A stretch of DNA of 64,000 bases from positions 124,001-188,000 of the forward strand of contig NZ_JAUXOV010000024.1 in the NCBI RefSeq assembly GCF_030684215.1, written 5' to 3'. Made by a program: the position numbers and the translations under genes. Within the stretch, counting starts at the first letter, position 1; each line of letters begins with the position of its first letter. Origin of the DNA: Pseudotabrizicola sp. (GTDB taxonomy: Bacteria > Pseudomonadota > Alphaproteobacteria > Rhodobacterales > Rhodobacteraceae). This document shows positions 61,724 to 64,000 of the stretch, piece after piece. Under the pieces are notes generated by a model, which saw nothing but the letters and a program-made list of their open reading frames with translations, did no database searches and was not told the DNA's origin.

Positions 61724-63547
61724 TCAACTCCGGGCGCCGCGTGATTGACCCACGGCAGATTGCATGGTGCGCACCACGACAAAAGCGTCGCGCAAGTGGC
61801 TGCGTTCAAAATCCGACATGTCTGACGGCGCAAGGAAATTGTCGGGCTTGCGCCCCGACCGCACCAGCCGCGCCTGATTCTCCAGCCGGGTCTGCGCGAT
61901 CAGGTCATAGGCCTCGATCAGATCCCGCGCGCCCGAGACGCTGATCACCCCCGCCGCTTCAGCCGCCTCCAGCCGGGCGCGGGTGTTCACCGGTTCCAGT
62001 TGGCCGATCAGCGCATAGATGCGGCCAAGGTCCACCACCGGCACAACCCCGTTCAGCTTCATGTCGATATGGTTCTTGTAGTCGCCTGACCGGATGGTGG
62101 CAAAGCCGCGCAGCATTCCAAGGGGGGGCGTATGCTTCAGGCTGTTGCTGATCATATGGGCGACAAAGATCGAATTCCGTGTCGCCATTTCCAGCGTTTC
62201 ATGCTGCAAGTCCTTGAACAGGCTGGCTTGCCCGCCGATGGGGCGCAGGTCGAACATCACCGATGCCAGCATCTGCGCCATAGGGTCCGGCATGGCCACC
62301 CATTTGCGGAAATAACTGCGCCAGACCTCCATCCGTTGGCACCACTGCGGGTTGGTCGCCATCATGTCGCCCGGACAATAGATATAGCCGCAGGCGTCCA
62401 GCCCATCCGTCACGATCTTGGCCAACGCATGAAAATAGCCCATGTCGTCGTCAGTTGCTGCGTCGTCGATCATCAGGCAATTGTCCTGATCTGACACGCC
62501 AGTCTGTTCCTGCCGCCCTTGCGACCCGCAGGCCAGCCACAGATAGGGAACCGGGGCCGGGCCAAGCTGCGCCTCGGCCATGGCCAGCAATCGGCGAGTC
62601 ACTGTGTCTGCAATGTCGGTGATCAGGCGCGTGACCACCTCATGCGGGTTATTGCCACCCACCAACTGCACCAGCAGTTGTGGGATCCGCGCCGTTACGC
62701 CTGCCATATCGGCCACGGTTTCAGCAGCAGCCGCATCACGCACCAGTTGCGCCGAACTGACCGCCTGAAACCGAGTAAGATCGGTCTGGGTGATCATGCC
62801 AACAAGCGTGCTGCCCTCCACCACAGGCAAGTGCCCGATCCGTCGTTCCAGCATGATGTGAAGGATATCAGACCCAAGCGAGTCAGGCCGCAGCGTCACC
62901 GGATCAGCGGTCATCACCTCGGCCACGGGCGTTGACGGGTCCAGGCCATCGGCCAGCACCCGGTTTGTCATGTCGCGGGTCGTGACAATGCCCAGAAACG
63001 TGCCGTCCTGCACCACCCCCAGCGACGATACGCGGGCGTCGCGCATTTTTTGTGCCGCCAGGCGCACCGTATCATCCGGCCCAACCACCACCGGCTTGCG
63101 CGCCATCAGGTCGCCCACCTTTTGCGTGGTCAGATCACCGCCGCGCGACTCGTGCCCGCGCCCGCGGCTGAAAAACCGCTCAAAAGCCGGAGAGTTTGCC
63201 AGTAAAGCGCGATATTCCGCCACCGGCAACAGCAGTAAAACCGAGTCTTCGGTGACGCGCGCGGTCGTGACCGCCAGTCCGTCGCGGGCCAGACCACGTT
63301 CGCCAAAACTGTTGCGCGGGCCAAGAAGCGAGATCACCTGGCCAGAGGGCTCCTGCACCTCGACCGACCCCCGCTTGATCAGATACAAGCCCTTGAGCGG
63401 ATCGCCAGCGTGATAGACTTCTTCACCAGCGGCAAATTCTCTGCGGCTGAAGGAAGTGGCGACACGCGCCAATTCGTCCCGCGGCAGGGTGTCGTAAGGG
63501 TGGACCGTTTCCAGAAAGCTGATGATCGTTTCTAACGGGTGGTCCAT
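61724..63547 (-). CDS. cNMP-binding/CBS/DUF294 nucleotidyltransferase-like protein
   Basis: A 607-residue cytoplasmic protein. It has a cyclic-nucleotide-binding-type domain (about 10-130), a CBS pair (about 150-275: DLMARKPVVVGPDDTVRLA and MTADPVTLRPDSLGSDILH), then a GlnD-like nucleotidyltransferase core with ACGSQGRQEQTGVSDQDN (about 341-358) and a C-terminal helical domain. The GS...D-x-D metal site looks intact. The set resembles GlnD-type signalling enzymes that modify a partner protein in response to nucleotides. It is 57 bp downstream of the symporter gene, with a hairpin between. It may regulate the symporter; this is inference from recurrent pairing. Confidence 0.9.
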   Translation of the reverse strand: MDHPLETIISFLETVHPYDTLPRDELARVATSFSRREFAAGEEVYHAGDPLKGLYLIKRGSVEVQEPSGQVISLLGPRNSFGERGLARDGLAVTTARVTEDSVLLLLPVAEYRALLANSPAFERFFSRGRGHESRGGDLTTQKVGDLMARKPVVVGPDDTVRLAAQKMRDARVSSLGVVQDGTFLGIVTTRDMTNRVLADGLDPSTPVAEVMTADPVTLRPDSLGSDILHIMLERRIGHLPVVEGSTLVGMITQTDLTRFQAVSSAQLVRDAAAAETVADMAGVTARIPQLLVQLVGGNNPHEVVTRLITDIADTVTRRLLAMAEAQLGPAPVPYLWLACGSQGRQEQTGVSDQDNCLMIDDAATDDDMGYFHALAKIVTDGLDACGYIYCPGDMMATNPQWCQRMEVWRSYFRKWVAMPDPMAQMLASVMFDLRPIGGQASLFKDLQHETLEMATRNSIFVAHMISNSLKHTPPLGMLRGFATIRSGDYKNHIDMKLNGVVPVVDLGRIYALIGQLEPVNTRARLEAAEAAGVISVSGARDLIEAYDLIAQTRLENQARLVRSGRKPDNFLAPSDMSDFERSHLRDAFVVVRTMQSAVGQSRGARS

Positions 63548-63568
63548 GACAATTGCCCCTTGTAAGGC

Positions 63569-63597
63569 ACGCGCCCCCGGATGATCCGGGGGCGCGT
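63569..63597. terminator. Perfect 14-bp hairpin between symporter and DUF294 genes
   Basis: ACGCGCCCCCGGAT and ATCCGGGGGCGCGT flank a single G. No T-run follows on the minus strand, so it is more likely an attenuator or an mRNA-stabilising stem at the symporter 3' end than a complete stop. Confidence 0.7.
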
Positions 63598-63604
63598 GTT
63601 TGAC

Positions 63605-64000
63605 TTAGTGACCTGTCGCAGCGCCCGCGCCTTTAGGCACGCGGATCGATTCAATCAGATCAACCACATGCTGTGGCGGAGCTTTGGTCATCATCGACAC
63701 GGCATAAGCCACACCGAAGTTCACCACCGCACCGACAGAGCCGATCGACAACGGCGAGATGCCGAAGAAGTGCTGATCAGGCGTGTTGGCATACGTGTTC
63801 GTGCCGGGGATGAAGAACCAACCCAGGTAGAGGAAGATGTAAACTGCCGTGAACACAAGACCCGCCAGCATACCGGCAATCGCGCCTTCTTTGTTGATGC
63901 GCTTCGAGAAGATGCCCATCATCAGAACCGGGAAGATCGTCGCTGCTGCCAGACCAAAGGCCAAGGCAACAACCTGCGCGGCAAAGCCGGGCGGGTTCAA
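63605..64000 (-). CDS. Sodium:solute symporter, VC2705-type (cation/acetate symporter), 5' end outside window
   Basis: The C-terminal 131 residues of a larger membrane protein, with the open frame running off the end. Three hydrophobic helices are visible (about 8-28, 42-62 and 85-103), and FPVLMMGIFSKRINKEGAIAGMLAGL is typical of the SSSF helix that contacts sodium in ActP-like proteins. The short C-terminal tail ends with TGH. The gene heads an operon with DUF294, a receiver and the sensor-exonuclease. Substrate (acetate or other short-chain acid) is inferred from the family. Confidence 0.85.
   Translation of the reverse strand: MNPPGFAAQVVALAFGLAAATIFPVLMMGIFSKRINKEGAIAGMLAGLVFTAVYIFLYLGWFFIPGTNTYANTPDQHFFGISPLSIGSVGAVVNFGVAYAVSMMTKAPPQHVVDLIESIRVPKGAGAATGH

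Overview
This window comes from an alphaproteobacterium, almost certainly a Rhodobacteraceae member of the Roseobacter/Rhodobacter group. The evidence is GC-rich DNA, choXWV next to betIBA, a carnitine operon with a dehydrogenase-thioesterase fusion, an ScfR/PccR-type regulator with TTTGCAAA sites, two perfect CtrA boxes (TTAA-N7-TTAA), a FYDLN-acid protein and the short intergenic hairpin repeats (AAATACTC next to a G-rich hairpin) seen in this family. Species cannot be set from the sequence. There is no phage, insertion sequence, CRISPR array or rRNA. One tRNA (Ala-GGC) is present.

Layout. (1) 1-8706: a leftward quaternary-amine operon with a divergent GlxA-type regulator. In order of transcription it encodes a BKACE enzyme, a lipocalin lipoprotein, an HD-domain protein with mixed-valent diiron oxygenase ligands, a carnitine dehydrogenase-thioesterase fusion, an acyl-CoA dehydrogenase, an ADP-forming acyl-CoA ligase and a crotonase cut by the window edge. 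Together these could take gamma-butyrobetaine and carnitine to glycine betaine. (2) 8713-14906: a ClC-type anion transporter (probably fluoride type), YciA-like thioesterase, DUF486 protein, Bcr/CflA exporter, ScfR-type regulator and secreted nuclease. (3) 14994-21742: betA, betB and betI, divergent from choX-choW-choV (choline uptake and oxidation to glycine betaine). Regions 1 and 3 therefore converge on glycine betaine. (4) 21745-27079: topA, dprA and gabT.

(5) 27406-33300: a compact phosphorelay with a six-PAS hybrid histidine kinase, a lone receiver, a receiver fused to a degenerate GGDEF domain, and an Hpt protein. A perfect CtrA box lies inside it. (6) 33447-38567: a glycine-zipper lipoprotein, the biotin ECF transporter bioMNY, then a leftward aroQ, short acyl-CoA synthetase and thiolase missing one catalytic cysteine. 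The synthetase's first codons lie in a dispersed repeat. (7) 38746-45154: metF/metR divergent pair, L,D-transpeptidase, suhB-like phosphatase, rhomboid protease, pepT and a methyltransferase.

(8) 45219-54723: the TCA-cycle operon sucC-sucD-sucA-sucB-lpd, preceded by three TGATCACA sites spaced exactly 21 bp apart. Small exported or membrane proteins and a MAPEG protein are threaded between the enzyme genes. (9) 54822-58688: an orphan asparagine-synthase-like protein, GntR regulator, YgjP-like metallopeptidase, FYDLN protein and tRNA-Ala. (10) 58716-64000: a tight leftward operon with the end of a VC2705-type sodium:solute symporter, a cNMP/CBS/DUF294 protein, a small membrane protein, a response regulator, and a membrane-anchored PAS histidine pseudokinase fused to a DEDDh 3'-5' exonuclease.

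The strongest leads for undescribed biology are the HD-domain oxygenase candidate in region 1, the pseudokinase-exonuclease operon in region 10, and the small exported proteins with the phased operator array in region 8.
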